This document shows, one piece after another, positions 16,017 through 25,457 of a stretch of DNA of 50,395 bases. Both the position numbers and the translations under genes were made by a program. Numbering within the stretch: the stretch's first letter is position 1; every line of letters begins with the position of its first letter. The stretch comes from Phycisphaerales bacterium (GTDB lineage Bacteria > Planctomycetota > Phycisphaerae > Phycisphaerales > SM1A02): assembly GCA_028823105.1 (NCBI GenBank), contig JAPKCC010000010.1:1-50395 (forward strand), given 5' to 3'. Below the pieces are notes generated by a model, which was given only the letters and a program-made list of their open reading frames with translations, was not told the origin of the DNA and made no database searches.

Positions 16017-17054
16017 TCAACCGACTTCGCGACGCTGGAACAGCATCACTGCGACGGCGAGGGCCACGAGCACGAGGGTCAGCCCGTACGGGATCGTCCA
16101 GGCAAGATATCCCAGCGGAATCGAAGCATCCTGAGTGATCGCGTCGGCCAGCCAAAAGACCTGAAAATTCGGCACGATGGCGTAGGCGGTCTTGAGTGCC
16201 CAGTACTGAGACTGGATGTCGAGGCCGATCTCGCCGCCGGCCTTGAGCAGGGCCGCGGAAATCTCATCCAGTCGTGCGATTCGACGGGCGATGAGCCAGT
16301 CGGAGAGCAGGCCGAGAATGAAGAATCCGATCGTCGTCACGAGGGTCAACACTTGGCCCAGTCGCGTGCTCGCCGCGAGGGCGATCGCCGTGAGCACCAT
16401 CTCGCCGAGGAAAAGTACGGCGACCGCGATCCAGAGATTGCCTTCGAACTGCTCGCTGATGGGGACCGGTGTGAAGTCTGGGCCGAGCAGGAGGCAAAGC
16501 CCGTAGGCCACGACGAGCAGCGGTGTGCCGATGGAGATGAAGGTGCTGGAGAAGGCATATCCGTAGAAGAAGTTGCACCAGACTCCGCCCGCGACCGCGA
16601 GGATCATGACCCCGAATCCGAGGATGATCACCGGGAGGTGGTACGGGGTGGTCACGGTCTGCTGCACGCCGTGGATCTCCACCATCATGAAGACGAGGGC
16701 GAGGAAGATCATCACGAGCAGTTGGGCGGCAGCCACCCCGAGATACTTGCCGATCACGAAGACCGGTCGAGAGACCGGTTTCGAAACGACGGTGAGGACT
16801 GTTCGATTGTCGATTTCTCGGGTGAGGACGTTGGAGGCCACGAACGCCGAGAGAATCGCTCCGCCCATGAAGATCGTGGACAGCCCGATGTCCACGTACA
16901 TCCGCTGGTCGTCCTGCAGCGTGAAGGCGCTGAGGGGGTTGCTTAGCACCACGAGAATCGTCGAGACGACCAGAACGACCAGGAGGACCGGCTGGCGGAT
17001 GCTCTCGAAGAAGGTGTTCCGAGCGATGGCCAGAAGCTGTTCGAAGACGGCCAT
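16017..17054 (-). CDS. ABC-2 type transporter permease
   Basis: This 345-residue membrane protein resembles ABC-2 permeases of the NosY/GldF kind. Hydrophobic segments are near 20-40, 58-80, 115-140, 150-205, 220-250 and 318-340. Between the second and third lies REIDNRTVLTVVSKPVSRPV, a signature-like stretch also present in variant form (FEVRDRQIWHLVTKPMGR) in the permease at 23255. Translation is taken from ATG at 17054 (MAVFEQLLAIARNTFFES); the frame is open to 17399 but that extension is Arg/Ser-rich and not membrane-like. No ATPase gene is adjacent on this strand; the nearest is in the divergent operon at 22011, which may serve both permeases. Confidence 0.87.
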   Translation of the reverse strand: MAVFEQLLAIARNTFFESIRQPVLLVVLVVSTILVVLSNPLSAFTLQDDQRMYVDIGLSTIFMGGAILSAFVASNVLTREIDNRTVLTVVSKPVSRPVFVIGKYLGVAAAQLLVMIFLALVFMMVEIHGVQQTVTTPYHLPVIILGFGVMILAVAGGVWCNFFYGYAFSSTFISIGTPLLVVAYGLCLLLGPDFTPVPISEQFEGNLWIAVAVLFLGEMVLTAIALAASTRLGQVLTLVTTIGFFILGLLSDWLIARRIARLDEISAALLKAGGEIGLDIQSQYWALKTAYAIVPNFQVFWLADAITQDASIPLGYLAWTIPYGLTLVLVALAVAVMLFQRREVG

Positions 17055-17397
17055 GGGTGGAAATGGATCCGATCTGGGTGGGATCGAGGCGCGGCGCCGA
17101 TCCGGGGCGGGGAAGGGGAGACGCGGGTCCATGACCGACTGATTCGGTCGGTCAGGATGAAATCCGCGCCACGAGGTATGATTATGACCAGCGGGTCCGA
17201 ACTCGTCGACCTCGGCATCGTACCTTCGGGACGAGTTGGAGATCGGCCTTCGGCTCGACCGGAACCGTCTTGACGACTTTCCTGATGGAACGTCGGGACA
17301 CACTTCCCGTTTCGGTACCTGTTTCGACCGTCGATGCGAACATCGACCGTCCTCACTTGACTTGCGATCATTCAGCGATCTCATCGGATCGAGGCTC
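17055..17397. other. Divergent control region between ABC permease and SPFH operon
   Basis: This 343-bp stretch lies between the starts of two divergent transcription units. It holds an 8-bp perfect inverted repeat (TGACCGAC at 17132-17139, complement at 17147-17154). It also holds a GGTATGAT element on the plus strand at 17175-17182 and a second 8-bp inverted repeat (AACTCGTC at 17200-17207, GACGAGTT at 17230-17237) that would form a hairpin in the SPFH operon leader. If GGTATGAT is the -10 box, that leader is about 210 bases. Open frames running through the region on both strands look non-coding (Arg/Ser-rich). Confidence 0.5.
17132..17154. promoter_or_regulatory. 8-bp inverted repeat, possible operator in divergent promoter region
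   Basis: TGACCGAC and its exact complement are separated by seven bases and lie 78 bp upstream of the minus-strand permease ATG and 21 bp upstream of the plus-strand GGTATGAT element. The position between divergent units suggests a shared operator, but no regulator is encoded nearby. Confidence 0.35.
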
Positions 17398-19545
17398 ATG
17401 AGAACCGACCATCTCGCCTATCAGCAGGCCACTCGAGTAGCCGGCATGGGGTTCCTGCTCCAAGCCGCCATCGGCCTGATCATGCTGGTGTACGGGTTCA
17501 TCTTTAAGGATTCCGCATTCCAGGTGGCGAGCGAGCCAATCCTGGTTGGAACCCTTGTCTGGATCGCGCTGATCGTGGTGTTCCACCAGCACCGGCTCGA
17601 TCGACTCGAAGCACTCGAACGCGATGACCTCGCCGCCGCGAGAGGCGAAGAAGCGGCGGGGATCTTCGAAGAAGGCGAGACCGACGTCGCGGCTCGTCGG
17701 CTCCGGATCATGCACACCTGGCTGATGCCGATCGCCAGTCTTCTGGTGGCCGGTCTTCTGGTCTTCTTCGGCTGGCGAACGCTGGCCTGGTTCGAATGGC
17801 AGAAAAATCCCGAACTGGATGTGACACCATTCCAGGTGGGCGGGCATCTCGGCTGGCAACTCGCCATTGCACTGGCCTTGGCCCTCTTCGCCTTCATCTT
17901 CTCGCGATTCGTCGCGGGGATGGCGGCACGCCCCGCTTGGGGCAACCTTCGCGGCGGTGCCGGCCACATGGTCGGCAACGCGCTGGTGCTTCTGGCAGTC
18001 GCGGTCGGCATCGCCTTCCGATTCTTCGAGAACCCGGCGGTGCTCGAAGGGGTCACGTGGGGGCTTTCGATCTACATGCTGCTGGTGGCGGCGGAGATCG
18101 TGCTCAACTTCATTCTGAACCTCTATCGACCGCGGCGGCCCGGTGAAGTGCCGAGACCCGCGTTCGACTCGCGCGTTCTGAGCCTCTTTGCAGCGCCGGA
18201 TTCGATCGTCAGGTCCATCAACGAGGCCGTGAACTACCAGTTCGGCTTCGACATTACGAGTTCGTGGGGCTATCAACTGCTCCTGCGGAGTTTCGCATGG
18301 CTGCTCGCCTTCGCCTTCGTGGTGCTGGTCGGCCTCAGTACGGTGGTGATCGTTGAACCTGGTCAGCAGGCGGTCCGTCTTCGTGGCGGCCGCATCGTCG
18401 GCCCGGTGTACGAAGGATCGACGATGTTCAAGTGGCCTTGGCCGCTGGAGACCGTCACCATCGTCGACTCAGCCCGGGTGCGGGAACTCAGCCTCAACGG
18501 AACGCCTCGAGAGGTGAAGGAGACCGATCTCTGGGATCCCGCCGAGGAACCGATCAACGAACTCTTCCTCGTCTCTGCGAACCCGCTTCCGGCCGAGGTG
18601 ACCCGGTCGGTCGATCAGTTGGAGATCGCTCAGGATCGCCTCGACGAGGCGGCAGGATTCTCTTCGTCGAGTGAACCCACGCAGGCGGTGACCAATCAGT
18701 TCGCCCTGCTCGACGTTGATGTGATCCTCCGTTACCGGGTGAAACCCGGAGCGCTGGTCGACTACCTCAACTTCAGCAACGACGTGAAGCTCAAGCGAAG
18801 CTCTTTGGACATGCGTCAGCAGGCGCTTCAGGAGATCGCGCTGCGGGTCGTCACTCAGACTTTTTCGCAACTGCCGTTAGAGGACGTTCTCTCGCCGCAG
18901 GGCTCGGTGCTCCCCACCGAGCTTCGAAAGCGGATTCAGATGGAGTTCGACGCCGGCAACACGGGCGTCGACGTGGTCTCAATCGCGATTCCCGCCCTGC
19001 GACCTCCCGGCGAATCGGTCTCGATGTTCGAAGAACTTGCGATCGACACGCAGAACGTACGAAAACTCCTCGAAGAAGCCCGCCGCACGTCGAATGCCGC
19101 ACTCGCGGGGCTGGTCGGCGACTCGGATCGGGCGCTGAAGATCGTCTCTTTGATCGAACGATACCGGTCGCTCGAACGAGCGGAAGGTCCGGACGCGCCG
19201 GTCACGATCGAGGCTCGCGTGGAGGCGGAGCGAATGGTCCGCGAGAGTCAGGGCTTCATCGCCTCGTTCATCGCCAGTGCACGGAGCCTCCGTTGGAAGA
19301 TCCACATGGATGCACGTCGAAACGCGGCCGAGGTCCTCGGGCAGGTTGGACCTTATGAGGCTGCGCCGGAGCTCTATCAGGAGCGTCGGGTGATGGAGAT
19401 TCTCCGAGAGGTGCTCCAATCAGTGCGATCGAAGTACATATTGGCCGTTGATCCGAGTCGAACGGATCTCGATATTGAAATGCAGGAACCTGATGCGGGG
19501 CTGAACCTCCGTGACTATCTCGAAGATCCGGTTCCAGGCAACTGA
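17398..19545 (+). CDS. SPFH/Band-7 protein with seven-helix N-terminal membrane domain
   Basis: SPFH proteins form ring-like scaffolds at membranes, for example HflK/HflC around FtsH. This 715-residue protein is unusual in carrying a long membrane part before the SPFH domain: hydrophobic segments near 17-35, 45-62, 107-126, 152-175, 190-210, 220-240 and 300-320. The SPFH core follows from about 318 (VEPGQQAVRLRGGRIVGPVY, then MFKWPWPLETVTIVD), includes LLDVDVILRYRVKPGALVDY near 435 and RKRIQMEFDAGNTGVDVVSI near 520, and ends in a helical region rich in Glu/Arg. ATG at 17398 (MRTDHLAYQQATRVAG) is chosen because the open extension upstream has no membrane or domain character; the ribosome site is weak (GAGG only three bases away). 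First gene of a seven-gene operon with two more SPFH genes. Confidence 0.85.
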   Translation: MRTDHLAYQQATRVAGMGFLLQAAIGLIMLVYGFIFKDSAFQVASEPILVGTLVWIALIVVFHQHRLDRLEALERDDLAAARGEEAAGIFEEGETDVAARRLRIMHTWLMPIASLLVAGLLVFFGWRTLAWFEWQKNPELDVTPFQVGGHLGWQLAIALALALFAFIFSRFVAGMAARPAWGNLRGGAGHMVGNALVLLAVAVGIAFRFFENPAVLEGVTWGLSIYMLLVAAEIVLNFILNLYRPRRPGEVPRPAFDSRVLSLFAAPDSIVRSINEAVNYQFGFDITSSWGYQLLLRSFAWLLAFAFVVLVGLSTVVIVEPGQQAVRLRGGRIVGPVYEGSTMFKWPWPLETVTIVDSARVRELSLNGTPREVKETDLWDPAEEPINELFLVSANPLPAEVTRSVDQLEIAQDRLDEAAGFSSSSEPTQAVTNQFALLDVDVILRYRVKPGALVDYLNFSNDVKLKRSSLDMRQQALQEIALRVVTQTFSQLPLEDVLSPQGSVLPTELRKRIQMEFDAGNTGVDVVSIAIPALRPPGESVSMFEELAIDTQNVRKLLEEARRTSNAALAGLVGDSDRALKIVSLIERYRSLERAEGPDAPVTIEARVEAERMVRESQGFIASFIASARSLRWKIHMDARRNAAEVLGQVGPYEAAPELYQERRVMEILREVLQSVRSKYILAVDPSRTDLDIEMQEPDAGLNLRDYLEDPVPGN

Positions 19546-19612
19546 TGGGGATTCGAATTTTCCTCGAGCTTCCAGTTTCTTCCCTACGACCCGCGTCTGA
19601 GCAAAGCGAACC

Positions 19613-20551
19613 ATGAGCAAGACAATCACCGCCGTCGTCGCCCTTCTCCTCGTGTTCGTGTTGATTCTCTTCAACACGACCTTCACGGTGAACTTCCATG
19701 AAGTGGCGATCAAGACGAGGCTCGGCCGTCCGGCCGGGATCATTCGTGAACCGGGGCTTCACTTCAAGCTTCCGTTCTTCATCGATTCGGTGGCGAAGTT
19801 AGATACCCGGCAGCAGTTCGTGAAATCGCCGATCAAGACCGTGCAGACCCGTGACGGACAGCAGGTCATGGTCCAGGCGTTCATGCTCTGGAAGGTCGGC
19901 GAGGACGACGAGCAATCGCAGTCCTTCTTCAACAGTTACGGATCTCTGGCCGGCGCGCAACGTGATCTCGAGACGCTCCTGCAGGGGTCGCTTGGTCAGG
20001 TCGGCGGCTACCGATTCGACCAGTTGATCGGTACGGACAGCAAACTTCCCGAAGCGGAGCAGGCGATCCTCGACGATGTCCAGGCGAATGCCACCAGCGG
20101 GGTGGTTCCGATCTCCGTGGGGATCAGTCGAGTGGCTTTCCCCCCGAAGACCACCACGGCGGTGATGCGCCGGATGTCGGCAGTGCAAGAGACCCTCGCG
20201 AATCTCGAGGAGGCTCGCGGCAACTCCGAGGCGAGCACCATCAAGCAGCGGGCCCAGGCGCAGGCGCAGATCATTCGCGACTTCGCGGAACAGTGGGCGG
20301 CCGTCATCGAGGCCCGTGGAAACCAGGAAGCGACCCGGTACTACGAACAGATGCGTGACCACGCGGATCTCGCGATCTTCCTCACCTGGCTCGACACGCT
20401 TCGAGCCGGTCTTCGTGGATCGACGACCTTCGTCACCGACATGACCAAGGCTCCGTTCCATCTCATCGACCTCGATTCGAAAGCTGGTCCGAGCGGAATC
20501 CCCCAGCCGGACTCGAAGTACATCGAGAACGGATCGGGGGAATCACAGTGA
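19613..20551 (+). CDS. HflC-like SPFH/Band-7 protein
   Basis: The 312-residue product has one N-terminal helix (about 5-22, AVVALLLVFVLILFNTTFTV) and then a Band-7 domain: HEVAIKTRLGRPAGIIREPG, LHFKLPFFIDSVAKLDTRQQ, TRDGQQVMVQAFMLWKV, and a helical zone with SAVQETLANLEEARGNSEAS and RAQAQAQIIRDFAEQWAAV. This order is that of HflC, which with HflK controls the FtsH protease from the periplasmic side. No ftsH gene is near, so the classical role is not assured. It starts 67 bp after the 7-TM SPFH gene, and its stop overlaps the GTG of the next SPFH gene, so the two are probably made in fixed ratio. Confidence 0.9.
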   Translation: MSKTITAVVALLLVFVLILFNTTFTVNFHEVAIKTRLGRPAGIIREPGLHFKLPFFIDSVAKLDTRQQFVKSPIKTVQTRDGQQVMVQAFMLWKVGEDDEQSQSFFNSYGSLAGAQRDLETLLQGSLGQVGGYRFDQLIGTDSKLPEAEQAILDDVQANATSGVVPISVGISRVAFPPKTTTAVMRRMSAVQETLANLEEARGNSEASTIKQRAQAQAQIIRDFAEQWAAVIEARGNQEATRYYEQMRDHADLAIFLTWLDTLRAGLRGSTTFVTDMTKAPFHLIDLDSKAGPSGIPQPDSKYIENGSGESQ

Positions 20552-22014
20552 GCGAAGAGACTCCATCCGATTCAATCGATCCGGTTCGCGAAGAGGACGG
20601 TGTGATCGACGAGGCGCCACGTCGCGAGAAGTCCGCGGAATTCACGGTGGTCGCCGATCCGGCGTCAGAAGCGGACCTTCGCGATGCGATGGATCCCGCC
20701 AACCAGAGCCTTACGGAAGCGCTGCGGCTCAGCTACCGCGTCCTTCAGTTTTCGATTCTTGCACTCGCCGTGGTGTTCATCTTCAGCGGATTCCAGACGG
20801 TGCGCGAGAACCGGACCGGGATCCGAACGCTTTTTGGCGCGATCGAGGGCGAAGGCGCAGACGCGCAGATCTCCGCGGGCCTGCAGCCATTCTGGCCGTA
20901 TCCGGTGGGTGAGATCGTGACCGTCCCGCTCAAGAGAACGGTGTCGGTCGAACAATCCTTCTGGCCGAACTTCGGTGCCCGCACGCTGACGCTCGAAGAG
21001 GCGACCGCGGGTGCGCAGTCGAATCGTCCGCTTCGGCCCGGCCCGGTCGGAAAGGGCGACGGCACGCTCATTCTGGAAGGGGGCGACCTTGCCCATTGTC
21101 GGATGACCGGCGAGTACTCGATCGAAGATGCCGTTTCCTTCTTGGTGCGATTCACGCCAGAGCAAGGTGATGAAGTCGTCAAGCTGATGCTTGAGCAGGC
21201 TGCCATCCATACCGCCGCGACCATGACGTTGGCCCAATTCGTGGATGGCGATGAAGCCGCCTTGGAGATCAAGAGACGTGCACAGGAATCGCTCAACACG
21301 CTTCAGAGCGGTATCAGGCTCGTGGCCATCTCGGTGACCGATCGCATTCCGCCACTGACGGTTCGGAAGAACATGCAGAACGTGCAGGGGGCGAGGGAAC
21401 GAGCGAAGATCGCCGTCGAGGTCGCTCGTCGTGAGAGCACGACCATTCTCGATGGTGCCGCAGGAGCCTCGGCCCTTGCGGATCTCATCTCGTTGATCGG
21501 TGACTACGAATCGGCATTGAGCGGCGGAGACGAAGTCGAGGGGGAAGCGGTGCTGGCCCGGATCGGAGCGCGATTCGAAGCGCCCGATATCGGTGGACAG
21601 GCGGCCAAGATCATGACCGAAGCTCGCGCATTCCGATCGATGATCGAAGCGGGAATCGGAAACGACGCCCGTCGACTCGCAAGCCTCGTCCCGGCCTTCG
21701 CCGAGAATCCCCAGCAACTCGTCCGACAGCTCTGGCTCGACGCCTACCGCGACGTGCTCAACGGGCCCGAGGTCGAAGTGATCTCCGCGCCTCCCGGCCT
21801 CCGAGGATTGGCGCTTCGCATGAAGAGTTCGATGGACATCACCACGCGGCGGCGGGATGCCTCCACCGACCGGCGTCGTATGGAGTCGATGCAGGGCGGC
21901 ATCGACGGCAACGCTTGGCAACTCGGTTCTCGACAGATCAGTATCGACAAGGCGGGGCGTCGTTTGAACAAGGATGCCACCGGCGGCTTCGGACGTGAAG
22001 GAGCGGGCGAATGA
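20548..22014 (+). CDS. HflK-like SPFH/Band-7 protein
   Basis: This 488-residue product starts at a GTG overlapping the previous stop. It has an acidic cytoplasmic N-terminus (about 1-60), one helix at about 65-86 (LQFSILALAVVFIFSGFQTV), and a Band-7 domain with VRENRTGIRTLFGAIEGEGA, PFWPYPVGEIVTVPLKRTVS and GIRLVAISVTDRIPPLTVRK, followed by ARERAKIAVEVARRESTTIL. The pattern is that of HflK but the acidic front is not the Gly-rich one of proteobacterial HflK. The C-terminal 150 residues are helical, ending in a Gly/Arg/Asp-rich tail. It is the third SPFH gene in a row. An ABC ATPase gene overlaps its stop by 4 bp, tying the scaffold genes to a transporter. Confidence 0.87.
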   Translation: MSEETPSDSIDPVREEDGVIDEAPRREKSAEFTVVADPASEADLRDAMDPANQSLTEALRLSYRVLQFSILALAVVFIFSGFQTVRENRTGIRTLFGAIEGEGADAQISAGLQPFWPYPVGEIVTVPLKRTVSVEQSFWPNFGARTLTLEEATAGAQSNRPLRPGPVGKGDGTLILEGGDLAHCRMTGEYSIEDAVSFLVRFTPEQGDEVVKLMLEQAAIHTAATMTLAQFVDGDEAALEIKRRAQESLNTLQSGIRLVAISVTDRIPPLTVRKNMQNVQGARERAKIAVEVARRESTTILDGAAGASALADLISLIGDYESALSGGDEVEGEAVLARIGARFEAPDIGGQAAKIMTEARAFRSMIEAGIGNDARRLASLVPAFAENPQQLVRQLWLDAYRDVLNGPEVEVISAPPGLRGLALRMKSSMDITTRRRDASTDRRRMESMQGGIDGNAWQLGSRQISIDKAGRRLNKDATGGFGREGAGE

Positions 22015-23258
22015 TGACGAATCTGGAGAAGCCGATCGTGAACATGGCCGGGCGGCCCTCGGTCGGAGAGCCGGTCGTCGAAGCGGTCGGCCTGACCAAG
22101 ATTTTCACTGATTTCTGGAAGCGTGCGAAGGCACGAGCCGTCGACGGTGTCGACTTCGAAATTCATCGGCACGAGATCTTTGGTCTCCTTGGCCCGAATG
22201 GATCCGGCAAGAGCACGACGATCAAGATGATCCTCGGACTCTTGCACAAGTCATCCGGACGATTGAGCGTGTTCAATCGAGATCCGTCCGACGTCGCGGT
22301 CAAGGGTCGGATCGGGTACCTCCCCGAAGAGTCCTATCTGTACCGCTACCTCAACGCGCAGGAGACGCTCGACTACTACGGCCGAATCTTCGGCCTCGAC
22401 CGTCGAACCAGGAATCGCCGGATCGACGAGCTCCTCGACATGGTCGGGCTGGCGCAGGTCAAGCGTCGAGCGGTCGGTGAATACTCCAAGGGAATGAGTC
22501 GTCGCCTCGGGCTGGCTCAAGCCCTGATCAACGACCCCGAACTACTCATTCTCGACGAGCCGACGTCCGGCCTCGATCCGATCGGCACCCGCCAGGTGAA
22601 GGATCTGCTGCTTGAACTGGGGCGGCGGGGCACGACGATCCTGTTGAGTTCGCATCTGCTCGCCGACGTCGAGGACGTCTGCGACCGCATGGTCATTCTG
22701 TACGGCGGGAAGATCCGAAGGGAAGGCCGGACCGAGGATCTCTTGGCGGACTCCACGCACACCGTCATTCGGACGCCAAGGTTGGACGACGACACGGTGA
22801 ACCAGATTGAAGGGGTTCTCCAGAGACGGGGCATCGGGATCGACTCGATCGAACAACCCCGGCAGCGACTCGAAGAACTCTTCATGGGGATCGTCGAACA
22901 AGCCCAGTTGGAGGCCACGGACACCTCCGGCGCCCTCCAGGGCGGCGAGACCGCGGCGTTCCTCACTCGCGACGAAGTCGTGGACTCCGGCGAGGGCGAC
23001 TCGCTGATCGATGCGCTTCAAGAGACGGCTCCGGCCGCCGCGGTCCGCTCGGTCGAGAAGACGAGTGACGACGCCAGCGTGAAAGCAGCCTCTGATCAGC
23101 AGCACGCCGAAGTGCTGGGCGATCTGCTCAAGGAACCCGAAGCCGCCGCTCCCGCGGCGCCTGCCACCAATGTCCCCTCGAAGCCCGAAGGCCACGATGA
23201 CTCGATCATCGATGACCTTCTCGGCGATTCGGACGACTCGCGGAGTTCAAACGGGTGA
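22011..23258 (+). CDS. ABC transporter ATP-binding protein with acidic C-terminal extension
   Basis: The ATPase domain covers residues about 22-260 with Walker A GPNGSGKST at 61-69, GYLPEESYLYRYLNAQETLD, signature EYSKGMSRRLGLAQAL, Walker B LLILDEPTSGLDP and the H-loop in LLSSHLLADVEDVCDRMVIL. This is the CcmA/NatA-like group that drives ABC-2 permeases. Beyond about residue 310 comes an acidic low-complexity tail of 100 residues (Ala/Glu/Asp/Ser-rich, with SIIDDLLGDSDDS at the end), which is not part of the usual ATPase and may be a docking segment. It overlaps the HflK-like gene before it and the permease gene after it by 4 bp each, so the permease at 23255 is the natural partner. Confidence 0.94.
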   Translation: MMTNLEKPIVNMAGRPSVGEPVVEAVGLTKIFTDFWKRAKARAVDGVDFEIHRHEIFGLLGPNGSGKSTTIKMILGLLHKSSGRLSVFNRDPSDVAVKGRIGYLPEESYLYRYLNAQETLDYYGRIFGLDRRTRNRRIDELLDMVGLAQVKRRAVGEYSKGMSRRLGLAQALINDPELLILDEPTSGLDPIGTRQVKDLLLELGRRGTTILLSSHLLADVEDVCDRMVILYGGKIRREGRTEDLLADSTHTVIRTPRLDDDTVNQIEGVLQRRGIGIDSIEQPRQRLEELFMGIVEQAQLEATDTSGALQGGETAAFLTRDEVVDSGEGDSLIDALQETAPAAAVRSVEKTSDDASVKAASDQQHAEVLGDLLKEPEAAAPAAPATNVPSKPEGHDDSIIDDLLGDSDDSRSSNG

Positions 23259-25378
23259 CCGCGATCAAGAAGATTTGGCGGGTTCTGGAGGACCTCCAGA
23301 CGAGAATGGCGACGAAGCTCGTCCTTTCCGGACTGGCGCTGGTGGCGACGATTGTCGTCTTCGGCTCGATCTGGAGTCAGGCCACCGAGGCGCGTACCCG
23401 CTTCGACGCCGTGGTTGCGGTGCTACGAGAGGCCGATGCCGTTTCGGAGAATGCCGTTGCCACCAGACTGCTAGAGACCGGCGAGATCGAAGTGGGGGGC
23501 GAGGTCTACGGAGGCCCCAACGTGAAGGCCGGGATTGCCGCCTTCTTCGATGAGGAGACCGGTGGTCTCATGGAGATCGCCCAACTCGGTGCACTCTTCG
23601 TCGCCGAGTCGATTCCGGAGTGGATGCCGAGCCTCCTGATCGACCGACCCGATTTCATCCAGTGGGCCGCGATCGCGGTCCTGATGTGGCTCCTCATGGT
23701 CATCTGGACGGAGATCACCGTCCCGGTCGCGCTCACGATTCTCGGAACCATGGCGATTGCGGCGATTCCATGGACGCGGGGCTACACCGGTATCGTGGTG
23801 TCCGTGCTCGGGGTGGGCCTCCTGATCATCACCTTCGTGCTGCTGATCAGGCTTGTCCTGCTGATCCTTGCGGGATTCGCGTCACCTCGGTCATCATCGA
23901 GTCGGCATGGTCAGCCCACGGTCATCGTCAGCATCGCCGCGGTCGCGCACACCCTGATCCGAGAGAGCATTCGGCTCCGGATCTCGTTCGCATTCATCGT
24001 GCTGATGCTCGTGACGCTTCCGTTGATTCCCCTTTGGATCGATTCGGACGAGCCGGTTCGATACCAGTTGCAGAACTTCCTCAGCGACTCGATGAGCCTC
24101 GTCTACACCCTGGCCGCATGTATGACGCTGGTTCTCGCCTGTGCCACCGTCAGTTTCGAGGTTCGGGATCGTCAGATCTGGCACCTCGTCACCAAGCCGA
24201 TGGGCCGCCTCGAGTACATGCTCGGGAAGTGGGTCGGACTGGTATCACTCAACTTGATCCTACTGATCATCGGTGGCATCTCCATCTTCTCGTTTACCCA
24301 GTATCTCGGGACTCGAGCCGACGATCCACAGCAGGCGATCGAAGTGCACGACGAGGTGCTGACCGCCCGGGTCGGCGTACTTCCGACGTTCGACCAGCTC
24401 ACGGAGGATGAAGTCCGTGAGAAGGCGACCTCCGAATACGACGGAGACGCGATCCTTCGAAGCGAGGTCGATGCGGGTGAACGAACCTACGCGGACACCA
24501 TCCGATCGATCGTCCGCAGGCTCCGCAAGGAGCATCTGGACACGCAGCGAATGGTCTCGCCCGGCGGCTTCACCGAGGGCAAAGAGTTCGACGCGCGGGT
24601 GTTCGAGTTCCGCGGACTCGGTCCCGCCAAGGAAGGCGGACAGAATCTCACGCTTCGCTATCAGTTCCACATCGGTCGATCCGAGCCCACCGATCGGTAT
24701 CCAATCCTCTTCCGCTTTCCGTCATCCGGCGAGCAGGTGAGTCAGGACTTCGTGCCTGAGCAATGGCATCGCCTCCTCATCCCGGCGGGGCTCATCGACG
24801 AAGACGGGGTCTTGCGCATCCAGATCCTCAACGGAGGGTTTTCGTTCAGCCCCAGCGACGCGACGGAGCGGTTCTTCGCCAACGGCGCTACGCTTTTCTT
24901 CGATGCCACCGACCTCGAAGTGCTCTGGCAGGCGGCGTCGTTCGAAGCCAACTTCACTCGAGCGATGATCGTCAACTGGACGAAACTCGCGTTCCTCGCG
25001 ATGCTCGGCGTTTCGACCGCCACGTTCCTGAGCTTCCCGATCGCGGTGCTGCTTTCGTTCACCGTGTTCATCGGTGGATCGATGACCTCCTTCATCACCA
25101 ACAGCGTGACGCTGTTCCGACCCGACGCCGACGCGATCCTGCCCATTCAGATCGTGCAGGTGGGTATCGCGTGGATCGCCTCGACCGTGGCATTCCTGCT
25201 CGAGCCATTCGGTCGTGCGAGCCCGAACAGCATGGTGATCGAAGGCCGTCTGGTGGCTTGGTCCGGCGTCCTGCGGGATCTGCTGGTCCTCGGGCTGCTT
25301 TGGTCGGGCCTCGTGCTCAGCGTGGGCTGGGCCATCTTTCGACGCCGCGAACTCGCCACCTACAGCGGCCACGGCTGA
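23255..25378 (+). CDS. ABC-2 type transporter permease, large
   Basis: The 707-residue protein starts at a GTG overlapping the ATPase stop. Hydrophobic segments lie near 20-42, 130-145, 147-168, 177-205, 245-262, 285-303 and 325-345. A soluble domain of about 210 residues follows (about 350-560, with a jelly-roll-like look: NLTLRYQFHIGRSEPTDRYP and HRLLIPAGLIDEDGVLRIQI), then four more helices at about 575-615, 630-655 and 675-697. The stretch FEVRDRQIWHLVTKPMGR links it to the ABC-2 permease encoded divergently at 16017. The large extracytoplasmic insertion could bind substrate. What is exported is unknown. Confidence 0.85.
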   Translation: MTAIKKIWRVLEDLQTRMATKLVLSGLALVATIVVFGSIWSQATEARTRFDAVVAVLREADAVSENAVATRLLETGEIEVGGEVYGGPNVKAGIAAFFDEETGGLMEIAQLGALFVAESIPEWMPSLLIDRPDFIQWAAIAVLMWLLMVIWTEITVPVALTILGTMAIAAIPWTRGYTGIVVSVLGVGLLIITFVLLIRLVLLILAGFASPRSSSSRHGQPTVIVSIAAVAHTLIRESIRLRISFAFIVLMLVTLPLIPLWIDSDEPVRYQLQNFLSDSMSLVYTLAACMTLVLACATVSFEVRDRQIWHLVTKPMGRLEYMLGKWVGLVSLNLILLIIGGISIFSFTQYLGTRADDPQQAIEVHDEVLTARVGVLPTFDQLTEDEVREKATSEYDGDAILRSEVDAGERTYADTIRSIVRRLRKEHLDTQRMVSPGGFTEGKEFDARVFEFRGLGPAKEGGQNLTLRYQFHIGRSEPTDRYPILFRFPSSGEQVSQDFVPEQWHRLLIPAGLIDEDGVLRIQILNGGFSFSPSDATERFFANGATLFFDATDLEVLWQAASFEANFTRAMIVNWTKLAFLAMLGVSTATFLSFPIAVLLSFTVFIGGSMTSFITNSVTLFRPDADAILPIQIVQVGIAWIASTVAFLLEPFGRASPNSMVIEGRLVAWSGVLRDLLVLGLLWSGLVLSVGWAIFRRRELATYSGHG

Positions 25379-25457
25379 CCAGCCGTCATGAACCGGGTTT
25401 GCCCGGCGTTCGTACCCTTCCGGTCCGGTTCCTTTCTCCAGTCATTCGCGAAGTCCC

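Noticed and set aside
17236-17397. N-terminal extension of the 7-TM SPFH gene
   Set aside because: The 54 extra codons are polar, Arg/Cys-rich and include the leader region; ATG at 17398 begins the membrane domain.
23860-23940. Possible frameshift in the large ABC permease, where a shadow frame looked plausible
   Set aside because: The main frame stays open and resumes with membrane segments on both sides; the Ser/Arg-rich stretch is a short cytoplasmic loop.
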